Below, piece after piece: positions 26,671 through 34,220 of a stretch of 37,859 nucleotides of DNA; within the stretch, counting starts at the first letter, position 1, and every line of letters starts with the position of its first letter. A program made the position numbers and the translations under genes. The notes under the pieces were generated by a model, which saw only the letters and a program-made list of their open reading frames with translations, had not been told where the DNA came from and searched no databases. The stretch lies in the NCBI GenBank assembly GCA_905201685.1, contig CAJKOW010000015.1, forward strand, positions 1-37,859, read 5' to 3'. The stretch is from an uncultured Bacteroides sp. (lineage in GTDB: Bacteria > Bacteroidota > Bacteroidia > Bacteroidales > Bacteroidaceae).

Positions 26671-27762
26671 TCACTTCGCATGATACATCACGATTGCATA
26701 GTCATAATCCTCTTCGGAAGGAACGCTGATATATTTTTGAATTTTGTTCTTCAACTTGCCATCATAACGCTCCATTTCAATCACTCCGATTAAAGCATCT
26801 CCTGTCGAGGACAAGATGTTTACTAACGGAAAATCCTCTGCCTCCTCGTCATACTGATACTTGTGTCTGAAGCATTCGTTACTATTTTTATCCACTACGA
26901 CATACTCTAAATTAGAAAATGTCAGAAGCAGATAATTTTCGGTTTCAAATATATTGTTAAAGCCTACAAAATCATCCATATGATCGGCATAAGTCATAAC
27001 GCTGAAGTTGGTCATACCCTCCAGGTCAGAATCCTTCAAGACTTTCTTTGCGGTCCGGAATCTGAGAGCATGCTCCTTTGTACTCTTGATTACATCCGAA
27101 AATGGGAGAATGTAACGGATGTTACCAGCATAATCACTAAATGAATGCATGCCGACAGCCTCTTTTGTTCCATCCGTTTGGAGCGGTGTTTTTTCCACAA
27201 CATCAACTTGGTTGGTTGAAGTATTCCAACGTGTATAGACTGCATTCTGATCGTTAAAAATATAATTTGCCATAAAGAGAAGCCCCTTCTCCTCAAATAC
27301 CGCATCCTCCACATTCGCAAGCGTTCCTTGAGGTGCTTCTTGCTCGGAAACAAAAGTACCATCCAAAGTATAGGTCATCATTGTATTTTTAAACGAATCC
27401 AACAGCCAAACAGTGTCATTGAAAACGGCAAAAGTCGCTATGTTGATGTATTCGCCATGACCATGTCCCCGTTCTCCAATAAAACAGATGAAATCGCCGG
27501 ATGCCCCATAACAGAACAACCTGTTATTATCCAGCATATAGAATTTGTCCTTATAACAAACAATCTTTCGAGGACCTGTCAATACCGCTTCAGAATTGCG
27601 TTTCAACGGTATTACTTCAATTTTATCCACAAACGATGACAGCGGTGCATTTTCTTCACTATAATTGTCATCAAACCCATTTATCACCACTTCACCGCAT
27701 GCCTGCTCCTTGGCACAAGAGATGATTAGAAAGAAGAGAGCTAAAGCAAGTATTTTTCTCAT
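26671..27762 (-). CDS. 6-bladed beta-propeller lipoprotein
   Basis: 363 residues from the ATG at 27762. The lipoprotein signal is LFFLIISC (Cys16), followed by the family pattern: SFVDKIEVIPLKRN, DKFYMLDNNRLFCYGASGDF, then GERGHGHGEYINIATF, the GxGxGEY loop that marks Bacteroides 6-bladed propellers. The N-terminus fits a surface- or periplasm-exposed lipoprotein; the ligand is unknown. It is AT-richer than the efflux genes behind it, yet only 35 bp separate it from the TolC-like gene. A consensus -7 box lies about 50 bp upstream. Start sites further upstream would bury the signal peptide. Confidence 0.85.
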   Translation of the reverse strand: MRKILALALFFLIISCAKEQACGEVVINGFDDNYSEENAPLSSFVDKIEVIPLKRNSEAVLTGPRKIVCYKDKFYMLDNNRLFCYGASGDFICFIGERGHGHGEYINIATFAVFNDTVWLLDSFKNTMMTYTLDGTFVSEQEAPQGTLANVEDAVFEEKGLLFMANYIFNDQNAVYTRWNTSTNQVDVVEKTPLQTDGTKEAVGMHSFSDYAGNIRYILPFSDVIKSTKEHALRFRTAKKVLKDSDLEGMTNFSVMTYADHMDDFVGFNNIFETENYLLLTFSNLEYVVVDKNSNECFRHKYQYDEEAEDFPLVNILSSTGDALIGVIEMERYDGKLKNKIQKYISVPSEEDYDYAIVMYHAK

Positions 27763-27810
27763 AATCAAAAATATTTTTATAATAGTTTTATCTGCCGTGA
27801 CGAGAGGCCC

Positions 27811-27818
27811 CAAAAATA
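27811..27818 (-). promoter_or_regulatory. -7 box before the propeller/efflux unit
   Basis: Minus-strand TATTTTTG matches TAnnTTTG, about 50 bp before the ATG at 27762. No TGCACG repeat is present, so this copy is not under the same control as its neighbours. Confidence 0.45.
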
Positions 27819-27848
27819 GCCGTCAACATCCTCCTAAAAAGTATATGA

Positions 27849-29015
27849 CTAATGTTTGGACACAATTTTGTAAACGATGATATAAGGATTAGGGTTGTTG
27901 TAATCCACTTGACCGACGTTCTGTCGGAATCTTTTCAGTTCCTCCGGATACATCTTGTCAAAGTCGTTATTTTCATTTTTGCCACGAAACAGGTCGTGTA
28001 TAGCTTCAGCCTCAGTGGTACTGATAATCAGGTCTTGAGTAGTGCCGATTACACTACCAAAAGTTGCAGGATACAAGTCCTTTACTCCATCACACAAAGA
28101 TATGCACAATGTCTTTTGAGCATTTTTGTCATACACCAAAGCATACTCCTGACCTTGCAACATAAAATAAACGAATAGATAACTTGCAGTCTCTTGCACA
28201 CGCTGAAATCGTTTTACGTATTTTGCATCCAGCTGCATTTGCTTTATGGGATCATTAACAGCAAACTTTTCTGATTCCGGATACGAAAGCTCTCCTAAAT
28301 CAACATCGTAAGCTACGGAGAACTTTCCTTTAGTGCAACGATATATCCTGTAATCAGATTCGGCTATCATACTTACTTCATCGTCATGTTTTGAAAAGAC
28401 AGCTACATCCCTGTTGTAACGGCTTTCCGCTTCAGGATTTATTTCTACATCTTCACCTACTATTTCCATCCGTTCATTCAACATGAAAAAATTGTATGGA
28501 TGAGCAGGGTCTTCCGTATAATTACCCATGTATCCGATGTATCCCTGCTCTGTCTTTTCCATAGAACAGAATCTTTTAGGAACAAAAAGGGTTCTTAGAA
28601 GATTCTTTCCTTCCATATCAAAAACCAGCAACTTTTGCCCTTCACAACTTAAAAGATACAATTCCTGTTTCACTTGGTCTATAAAGATGTCACTCAAATC
28701 GATATACTCATTGTATGCACGTCCTTTACGGTCTATTTCTGAAACGAGCTTTCCTTTATCGTCCAGAATCAGAACTTTCATCTGACCTTCATCCATCATG
28801 TAATATAATGAGTTAAAGGTCAGAACTTTCCTTATATGTCCAACCATTACGTCAGAGTCCGGCTGGAAAATGGAATAAAGCTCAAGAAAATCTATTTGGT
28901 TTGGTGACAAAGCATCATTTACATCTTTCAGTAAAACTTTACTCTGATTGGAGGAGGAAGTACATGATGCCAACGCGAGTGCCATAAATATAAATAAATA
29001 CCATGATTTATTCAT
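27849..29015 (-). CDS. 6-bladed beta-propeller lipoprotein
   Basis: 388 residues from the ATG at 29015: lipoprotein signal (FIFMALALASC, then TSSSNQ), YYMMDEGQMKVLILDDKGKL, GRAYNEYIDLSDIF (the propeller GxxxxEY loop) and repeated blade strands. The frame stays open upstream into a leader remnant (MNFINT..., ATG at 29144) that sits right behind the conserved promoter. Translation from there would give 431 residues with the signal peptide 43 residues inside, which is unlikely to export well. I therefore choose 29015, but the true start is uncertain. Confidence 0.8.
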   Translation of the reverse strand: MNKSWYLFIFMALALASCTSSSNQSKVLLKDVNDALSPNQIDFLELYSIFQPDSDVMVGHIRKVLTFNSLYYMMDEGQMKVLILDDKGKLVSEIDRKGRAYNEYIDLSDIFIDQVKQELYLLSCEGQKLLVFDMEGKNLLRTLFVPKRFCSMEKTEQGYIGYMGNYTEDPAHPYNFFMLNERMEIVGEDVEINPEAESRYNRDVAVFSKHDDEVSMIAESDYRIYRCTKGKFSVAYDVDLGELSYPESEKFAVNDPIKQMQLDAKYVKRFQRVQETASYLFVYFMLQGQEYALVYDKNAQKTLCISLCDGVKDLYPATFGSVIGTTQDLIISTTEAEAIHDLFRGKNENNDFDKMYPEELKRFRQNVGQVDYNNPNPYIIVYKIVSKH

Positions 29016-29097
29016 ATTCCAACAACCTGTTTGGGAACTCAAAAATCGATTGTTTTTAATTAACTTGAGAAACATAAAATATGTATCCCGGCACCAC

Positions 29098-29144
29098 ACT
29101 GTAAAAAGTTTCTCTGCAAAATTAGTCGTGTTAATGAAATTCAT
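29098..29144 (-). pseudogene. leader remnant of another propeller gene
   Basis: The first 16 codons (ATG at 29144, MNFINTTNFAEKLFTV) match the start of the truncated gene at 17373-17747. The DNA match continues upstream through the promoter, about 130 bp in all (29098-29227 versus 17701-17830), with only three substitutions that I can see. It then breaks off into unrelated sequence. This is a promoter-leader cassette left in front of a different gene. Confidence 0.7.
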
Positions 29145-29171
29145 ATGTTTTATTTTTAGGTTTAACAGCCT

Positions 29172-29227
29172 CAAAATTCTCTAAAAACGCCCAAACAGCC
29201 AAGAAATCGAGCGTGCAAAAACGTGCA
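29172..29227 (-). promoter_or_regulatory. TGCACG direct-repeat promoter, copy b
   Basis: Half-sites at 29227-29212 (minus), TTG 10-12 nt downstream, -7 box GAATTTTG at 29179-29172, then about 20 nt of leader to the ATG at 29144. Confidence 0.7.
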
Positions 29228-29303
29228 AAACCTATATATTTTGATTTTTCCCCGCATTTTGCGCGTATCCCGCATCCAAATTTGGCAATATCCCCAATCA
29301 ACA

Positions 29304-30455
29304 TCAGTCAGAAGCAAAGTGCAGGACTTTTACTATCAGAACATTTTCCTTCATGCCCAACTTCTTGTATTCCTCAGGATGATATACCAACGTATGTTCG
29401 TCAGAGTAGTAAAGCGTCAAGGCATCCGGATAATTGGAAGAGACATAACTACCCAGTGCAAATACCCCCGGAAGGTCGGCCTGCAGTTGCTCGCATGTTT
29501 TCATTTCTCCGCTCTGCTTATCATACAAAGCGTGCACCCCGCGCCCTCGCAGCCTATCGGAATATACAGCCCAAAGGGTCAATAAGTAGCGGTCGGATTC
29601 AACTGCCATGGAGCAACACGCATGTTCTTCCTTCACGTCAAGAGCATTATTCTCGCCCCTAAATTCCGACAACATCTTTACATCCGGCAGCAACCGATAT
29701 GTCTTCCTGAGTTTTTTCTCCAAAGGATCGTACGTGTAAAACTCTCCGCTGGAGGGATTGAACGCATGGATCATACCTGCTGCATCCACACTCAGCCTGG
29801 AAAACGTACTCGAAGAATAAGGGTACATTCCTTTTTCCACCAGCACCGTATCCACGTTCTCCCCCTGATTGTTCATAATCCAAAGCCCTCTTTCCTTATC
29901 CCCTCGCGAACAAAACAGTTCGTAACACAGGAAACTGCTGTCGGGCAAGGCTATGATATCGTCATAAACCACACTGAATGGGAAAGAAATATCCCGGATA
30001 AAAGTTCCGTCATAAGCATAGCAGAGGATTCGGCGCGCACCAAGATCTTCGATGAACAGGCAATGATTTCCCAGAAAACACGATGACAATCTGGTATATT
30101 CTCCCGGTCCTCCCCCCTTACGCCCAATGGCATTGAGAAACTGCCCCGAACGGTCGAAACGGAATACCGCTTCCTGCTTGGAATCTGAGACAAAGACGTT
30201 TTCTTCATCAAACAGAATGCGCGATACTGAACCAAAAAACAAGCTGTCGGGCAATGTCAGCCGAAAAGTCGTCACACTATCTACAAAAGAGGACAAAGGC
30301 AACTCTGCTTGCGGAGAAGTCAGATTGACGGAGACAACCACTTCCTTCTGTTCCCCCGTACCATTCCGGCCGCAAGCAACTAATAAAGGCAATAGCACAC
30401 ACAATTTTAAGAAACAACAAAGCTCCCCGCCCAATACCATAAAATCATGCTTCAT
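29304..30455 (-). CDS. 6-bladed beta-propeller lipoprotein
   Basis: 383 residues from the ATG at 30455 (MISM at 30464 is an alternative). Lipoprotein signal LCVLLPLLVAC, then SFVDSVTTFRLTLPDS, FVSDSKQEAVFRFDRSGQF and GRKGGGPGEYTRLSSC, the classical GGGPGEY loop of 6-bladed propellers. The blades continue to VLIVKVLHF. It is secreted and lipid-anchored, with unknown ligand. It has a complete TGCACG promoter with a leader of about 20 nt, so it is a clear member of the proposed regulon. Confidence 0.87.
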   Translation of the reverse strand: MKHDFMVLGGELCCFLKLCVLLPLLVACGRNGTGEQKEVVVSVNLTSPQAELPLSSFVDSVTTFRLTLPDSLFFGSVSRILFDEENVFVSDSKQEAVFRFDRSGQFLNAIGRKGGGPGEYTRLSSCFLGNHCLFIEDLGARRILCYAYDGTFIRDISFPFSVVYDDIIALPDSSFLCYELFCSRGDKERGLWIMNNQGENVDTVLVEKGMYPYSSSTFSRLSVDAAGMIHAFNPSSGEFYTYDPLEKKLRKTYRLLPDVKMLSEFRGENNALDVKEEHACCSMAVESDRYLLTLWAVYSDRLRGRGVHALYDKQSGEMKTCEQLQADLPGVFALGSYVSSNYPDALTLYYSDEHTLVYHPEEYKKLGMKENVLIVKVLHFASD

Positions 30456-30480
30456 AGATATCATTTTAAAGTTTGTGCAC

Positions 30481-30536
30481 CAAAGTTCAAAAAAAATATC
30501 CAAACAGCCAACAAACCAAGCGTGCAAAAACGTGCA
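30481..30536 (-). promoter_or_regulatory. TGCACG direct-repeat promoter, copy c
   Basis: Half-sites at 30536-30521 (minus), TTG 10-12 nt downstream, -7 box GAACTTTG at 30488-30481, ATG 26 bp further. Spacing is identical to copies b, d and e even though the intervening bases differ. Confidence 0.72.
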
Positions 30537-30570
30537 AAACCGGAAAATACACCGATTTTTCCCCAGTTAG

Positions 30571-30616
30571 GAAAAAATAATTTCCCAGTTAAAGAGAAAT
30601 TTTTCTCTAACTGGGA
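30571..30616 (-). terminator. terminator-like hairpin upstream of the propeller promoter
   Basis: The arms TTTCCCAGTTA..GAGAAA (30581-30597) and TTTCTCTAACTGGGAAA (30603-30619) pair almost fully. On the minus strand they are followed by TTATTTTTT. It would end a minus-strand transcript, yet the adjacent gene is on the plus strand, so it may be left from a gene now lost. A smaller hairpin, TTTTTCC/GGAAAAA, lies at 30556-30576. Confidence 0.55.
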
Positions 30617-30697
30617 AAAAAAGTACACCTAACCAATTATTTAAAATCATGATTCTTATTTGCATATATGTAATTTATAAGTTACCTTGCAGTATAG

Positions 30698-30757
30698 AAG
30701 CCCCCACCTACGGAAATCGACAGGGCTGTAAGACTTATGAATGAATATTACGAAAAA
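30698..30757 (+). pseudogene. C-terminal remnant of a HigB/RelE-type toxin
   Basis: In the frame ending ATG-AAT-GAA-TAT-TAC the DNA reads KPPPTEIDRAVRLMNEYYEK, closely resembling the conserved C-terminus of Bacteroides HigB-type toxins (KTPxxEIxxAxxLMxEYYEK). A stop codon (30695-30697) and unrelated AT-rich DNA replace the rest of the toxin. A run of ten A follows. With nine A the frame would end in a TGA overlapping the antitoxin ATG (ATGA), the usual coupled arrangement. Confidence 0.65.
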
Positions 30758-30778
30758 AAAAAGAAAGGAGCAAAAACG

Positions 30779-31069
30779 ATGAATACAAAAACATTGGATC
30801 AAATAAAAAAAGACTATTATGGAGAAACAGGAACTCCAGAACGCGACCGGCTTGAAAGAGAACTTGAAGCATTGCGAATAGGTTTTAAGATACGTAATGC
30901 AAGAGAAAAGAAAGAAATGACACAAGCTCAGCTTGCCAGTAAAATAGATAAAAAGCGCACCTTCATTTCCAAAGTCGAAAACGATGGCGAAAATATCACG
31001 CTCAAAACATTGTTCGATATTGTAGAACGTGGTCTTGGCGGAAAACTCAAAATAGAAGTTATAGTATAA
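30779..31069 (+). CDS. XRE-type HTH antitoxin, toxin partner lost
   Basis: A 96-residue DNA-binding protein from the ATG at 30779: helical N-terminus, then an HTH_3/XRE domain (about 37-85: IRNAREKKEMTQAQLASKI, TFISKVEND, LKTLFDIVERGLG). It matches HigA-like antitoxins. The start is set by a strong Shine-Dalgarno (AAAGGAG, 9 nt away), unusual in this window and in keeping with a transferred cassette. Only the tail of the toxin remains just upstream. It is the only plus-strand gene in the accessory region. It may still bind its old operator; other roles are unknown. Confidence 0.85.
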   Translation: MNTKTLDQIKKDYYGETGTPERDRLERELEALRIGFKIRNAREKKEMTQAQLASKIDKKRTFISKVENDGENITLKTLFDIVERGLGGKLKIEVIV

Positions 31070-31070
31070 A

Positions 31071-31126
31071 CTTGTTTTTAGTGAGTGTTGTCAAATGATC
31101 ATTTTGACATACCCACTAAAAACAAG
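31071..31126. terminator. long inverted repeat between convergent genes
   Basis: CTTGTTTTTAGTG (31071-31083) and its exact complement (31114-31126) enclose a second pairing, GTCAAA..TTTGAC, around ATGATCAT. The stem ends in T/A-rich arms and starts two bases after the antitoxin stop, so it is a good bidirectional terminator for the antitoxin gene and the minus-strand gene at 31155. The right arm ends at the edge of the duplicated block. Confidence 0.7.
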
Positions 31127-31871
31127 CACGCCTAACCACGCAGATGCAAGCAGTTCATTCCGGGCAATGCCGTTCGAACGTATCTCTGAACATACCTACA
31201 GGAAAGATGAAGTCAAGCGAACCGCGTATCTTATCCTTATCAGCCTGATCCAACCGACGGATGCGCGAATCTATCCGTTTACGTAACCTTTTGATCTTCT
31301 TTAGACTGGGAAGCGCCGGCGCTTCGTCCGAATAGTGCATGCTTCCGAGGAAACGTTTCAGATAGTCGTCCGCTTGTTTGCAGCCTTCTTCGGTCAGTAC
31401 CATCTTCATGATGCCCGAAGCATGACCGCTCTTCCTGATAAGGATTCCAACATAAGCCGAATACTTTTCCTTGTATTCGAATCCTTTCGGCAGCTTCATC
31501 CTATAAACTGTCAGCGTATCGGCATTGCAACAGTCCACCAATTCTCCCTGAGTAAACATTTTCACATAACGGGCCGTGTCCAAAGGAATCGTAATATCCC
31601 ACGTATCCATCCCCAACGAAGCTTTCAAGTCGCTATATGCAGTTCCTTTTATGTCCGGCCAATAATTGAAGAATGGATACAGCAATAGACAATTCTTATC
31701 CTCGGAAACCATAGAAACAGGATAAACAAAACCTCCATTTTCTCCCACATAAAATTGAATGGGATAAGAATCTTCAACCAACTCTTCGAATCCATCAGGT
31801 CTCGTCACCTTAATGTCATACATCTTTTCAACCACATGGCTGTACACGTCAAAGACGTATTTCTGTCCCCA
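31126..31871. repeat. duplicated block, copy 1 (about 745 bp)
   Basis: Nearly identical to 34321-35066, at a constant offset of 3195 bp with no gaps. I see three substitutions near the left end (31130, 31163, 31166) and one near the right end (31866); the body appears identical, including silent sites. The block covers the mature protein and 3' end but not the signal peptide or promoter. Confidence 0.85.
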
Positions 31872-31919
31872 CAAGTTTTGCCCAACAATAAAAAATATCA
31901 AAAACAAAAAACATCTCAT
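31155..31919 (-). CDS. secreted protein of unknown family, copy 1
   Basis: 254 residues from the ATG at 31919: signal peptide (FLFLIFFIVGQNLWGQ), then a mature part I do not recognise (KYVFDVYSHVVEKMYDIKV ..., GHASGIMKMVLTEEGCKQ, ending in a basic helix PSLKKIKRLRKRIDSRIRRL). The mature part is the same as in copy 2 (34350-35117) except for the last few residues, HCPE versus QCSE. The signal peptide and upstream DNA are different, and there is no TGCACG promoter. It may depend on read-through from the peptidase gene. Two adjacent Cys (DCC) and a late Cys could form disulfides, which would fit the nearby thioredoxins. Confidence 0.75.
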   Translation of the reverse strand: MRCFLFLIFFIVGQNLWGQKYVFDVYSHVVEKMYDIKVTRPDGFEELVEDSYPIQFYVGENGGFVYPVSMVSEDKNCLLLYPFFNYWPDIKGTAYSDLKASLGMDTWDITIPLDTARYVKMFTQGELVDCCNADTLTVYRMKLPKGFEYKEKYSAYVGILIRKSGHASGIMKMVLTEEGCKQADDYLKRFLGSMHYSDEAPALPSLKKIKRLRKRIDSRIRRLDQADKDKIRGSLDFIFPVGMFRDTFERHCPE

Positions 31920-31981
31920 ATTATATCTTTTAAACATAATTGTTACAAATCCAGTCTTATCTAACATTTCTCAGTATAATA

Positions 31982-32016
31982 TTATTAGTGCCCCGCTAAA
32001 ATCGGAGCACTAATAA
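31982..32016 (-). terminator. hairpin after the papain-like gene
   Basis: TTATTAGTGC (31982-31991) and GCACTAATAA (32007-32016) pair perfectly, and inner CCG/CGG extends the stem; on the minus strand the interruption becomes a G-U pair. It lies 39 bp after the stop at 32055. The following T-run is imperfect (TATTATA), so termination may be partial. Confidence 0.6.
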
Positions 32017-32054
32017 CCTCTTTTATCAAATCAAAAATTCACAAGTTATAAAGA

Positions 32055-32777
32055 CTACCTTATCTCATAAATATGCGTAAGCGTACTTATAGAAGCTATT
32101 CCAGGCTTCCCTGTTTGCGCATCATAATATACTATGGTATTTGGATCATTAGAAGCTATTCCATAAACATTAACTGCATGTGTATTATTAATTACTGCAA
32201 TATATTTATAGCCTGATGATGTTAAATTCATATTTTTAAAATCAGCAACAGACACTGCCCCGCCTTGACAAAAATGATTCATAACTGTATAAAAACTATT
32301 AGCCGGCACACCATTATTTCCATATGTATCTGTAATCCATGAATTTACTTTATCATAGCTAAGACCTGTAGCATAAACAATAGCCTGAGCAACACAATCC
32401 GTTTTCGAATTTCCACCACTTTCTTGTCGAGTTAATACTGAATTAAAAAAGGCATCCAAATCCGACAAGAACCGTTCATTCCTCTCATCTATTAGAACCT
32501 TAAAATAATCGAACATTTCATTCGATATATTAACATCTTCAGCTCTCTTTTGACGTATTTCCAACAGGCCATCTGCATTTTCTATAATCGACAATCGGGA
32601 AAATGCCTCTCCTATTATTTCCAGATCATCGTCCGTCAACCTATTAAAATTGATAGTTTCAGGAAACTCCAAATAAGGCCTATCATCTATGACATATAAA
32701 TCATCATCCTGCTGACATCTTACGAACATGATTACAAATATAAACAAACAAAAGAGTTGTGCTAAAACAATTTTCAT
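32055..32777 (-). CDS. putative papain-like cysteine peptidase lipoprotein
   Basis: 240 residues from the ATG at 32777. A hydrophobic leader ends at Cys21, followed by QQDDD, which resembles the acidic surface-export signal of Bacteroidetes lipoproteins; the -1 residue is Arg, an odd lipobox. An acidic, helical region (about 30-115) may be a propeptide. The C-terminal domain has C128 (TDCVAQAIVYATG), H200 (NNTHAVNVYGI) and D219 (VYYDAQTGK), the order and spacing of a papain/C39-like triad. It probably cuts or cross-links peptides at the cell surface. The family is not certain. There is no TGCACG promoter; a weak -7 (TTACTTTG) lies at 32811-32804. Confidence 0.7.
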   Translation of the reverse strand: MKIVLAQLFCLFIFVIMFVRCQQDDDLYVIDDRPYLEFPETINFNRLTDDDLEIIGEAFSRLSIIENADGLLEIRQKRAEDVNISNEMFDYFKVLIDERNERFLSDLDAFFNSVLTRQESGGNSKTDCVAQAIVYATGLSYDKVNSWITDTYGNNGVPANSFYTVMNHFCQGGAVSVADFKNMNLTSSGYKYIAVINNTHAVNVYGIASNDPNTIVYYDAQTGKPGIASISTLTHIYEIR

Positions 32778-33045
32778 TTTATTCAATTTAAAGTTATTAA
32801 TTACAAAGTAACAAAAACGCACAAAACGTATATAAGAATATTAGTCATTAAACTTAATATCTTGAAGTGTTACCAATACCATCTTCATTTAAATATTATA
32901 AATTATAAAATCATGTTTTCATATCATATACTCTATTAGGTTTAACAAAAGAAATAAAACATTTACTATTTCACTATTTTTAAATCATAGTGCAAGTAAG
33001 CAAAACAAACTGATTAACCAAATATCAAGTGTATCCAAATACAAC

Positions 33046-33201
33046 TCACATAGCATTTGTATAAACTACCTTTTTGGCAACCTTTCCAAACCACCAGGTA
33101 CATGCATTCATCTGTTTGCGCACCTGTTCAGTCCGTTTAGGACTGGTGACCGGAACTTCGTCCGCATAGCGGATACTTGCAATGAAGCGGAATAAATCCA
33201 A
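33046..33201 (-). pseudogene. 3' fragment of a third copy of the secreted protein
   Basis: Downstream of the thioredoxin stop the frame LFRFIASIRYADEVPV ... KRTEQVRKQM corresponds to KRFLGSMHYSDEAPA ... KKIKRLRKRI of the intact copies. It then diverges and stops at 33046. It has no start of its own. With 34069-34194 it forms the two ends of one broken gene. The roughly 220 bp from here to the peptidase gene are AT-rich with nothing else recognisable. Confidence 0.75.
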
Positions 33202-33204
33202 CTG

Positions 33205-34050
33205 TTATTCCAATGTTTTCATTTTTTCTACAGCTTCATCAAGGCTGCCTTTAAAAAGCACCGTTTTGTTTCTATCCAATATTAGAACGGTAGGAAATAC
33301 TCTGATATCAGCATGCAACATGAGAGAAGAATTCCGATTGACAGCATAAACAGGAAAAGTATATCCCTCTTTCCGCATCATTTCCTTCCCCATTTCCAAT
33401 TCTTCGTTATCTCTAAATCGCACAAATATACCAGCCACCAACACATCATTCCGGCTACGGTAGTTATCATACAACTGTTGCAACATTGGAAATTTCTCAA
33501 AACATACACCACAAGAAGAATTCCAAAATTCCAGTACCACATATCGATATTCCAAATCCCTTATAAATATGCTGTCCTTGACCGTAGAATAAATAGCATC
33601 ATCCCCAATACCCTCTTTAACCGGATATCTACCAAAATACAGATACTCCACCCATTGGTCTTGCCCTACTGACGCAGTATATATCCACATAAAAGCACTC
33701 ATACCCAAAGCCAACCATGCTTTCAACCTATATTTGACATAAAGATAGCCCGCCAAGACTCCCACACTTCCCATAATTGGACACCAAATTGTAAATAATG
33801 TACTCTCAAAATTTACAATTCTGATATATAAATTTGTCAGATTCAATCCAACAAGAATGGTAAGAAACAGATACAATGGTTTAATTGTCTTCACATATAC
33901 CAACGTCCAAACAGTCAGGATAAAATAAAGCACCGGAACTATCCATAGCCATAATGATATAGAAATCATACGAAATGTAGCCACTACCATATCCAGTAAA
34001 ATGGCAGCAAATAAGATCCAGATTATTTTATATTTCCCTCGTAGCATCAT
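33205..34050 (-). CDS. membrane-anchored thioredoxin (TlpA-like)
   Basis: 281 residues: four to five N-terminal TM helices (between 8 and 127) and a C-terminal thioredoxin domain outside the membrane. The active site is C180-G-V-C183 (FWNSSCGVCFEKFP), with the cis-Pro at P253 (VFPTVLILD). It would reduce or rearrange disulfides in exported proteins. The gene sits exactly between the 5' and 3' parts of a broken copy of the secreted-protein gene, 18 bp behind the 5' part, and so is served by that gene's TGCACG promoter. The gene itself looks intact. Confidence 0.88.
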   Translation of the reverse strand: MMLRGKYKIIWILFAAILLDMVVATFRMISISLWLWIVPVLYFILTVWTLVYVKTIKPLYLFLTILVGLNLTNLYIRIVNFESTLFTIWCPIMGSVGVLAGYLYVKYRLKAWLALGMSAFMWIYTASVGQDQWVEYLYFGRYPVKEGIGDDAIYSTVKDSIFIRDLEYRYVVLEFWNSSCGVCFEKFPMLQQLYDNYRSRNDVLVAGIFVRFRDNEELEMGKEMMRKEGYTFPVYAVNRNSSLMLHADIRVFPTVLILDRNKTVLFKGSLDEAVEKMKTLE

Positions 34051-34068
34051 TCTCTTCCAATATACACT

Positions 34069-34194
34069 TTAATAAGTCACCTCAATGCCATACAACTTTT
34101 CAACCTGAGAATTGTACAAGCTAAAAATGCGTTTCTGGCTCCATCCGCTTATACTGCAAAGCAGAACGACCAGCATAATAAAAGCCTGTTTCAT
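34069..34194 (-). pseudogene. 5' fragment of the third secreted-protein copy
   Basis: The ATG at 34194 begins a 41-residue frame whose signal peptide (MKQAFIMLVVLLCSISGWSQ) and first mature residues (VEKLYGIEVT) parallel copy 2 (MRHAFVMMVVLLCSASGWGQ, VEKMYDIKVT). It stops at 34069, 18 bp before the thioredoxin ATG. It may now act as a short translated leader for that gene. Confidence 0.8.
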
Positions 34195-34220
34195 AAGTAT
34201 TATCTTTTCAGTAGATGTCT

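Noticed and set aside
32814..32832. Weak TGCACG-like repeat before the papain-like gene (ACGTTTTGTGCG on the minus strand)
   Set aside because: Only one half resembles the motif and the spacing to a -7 box does not fit the five-member pattern.
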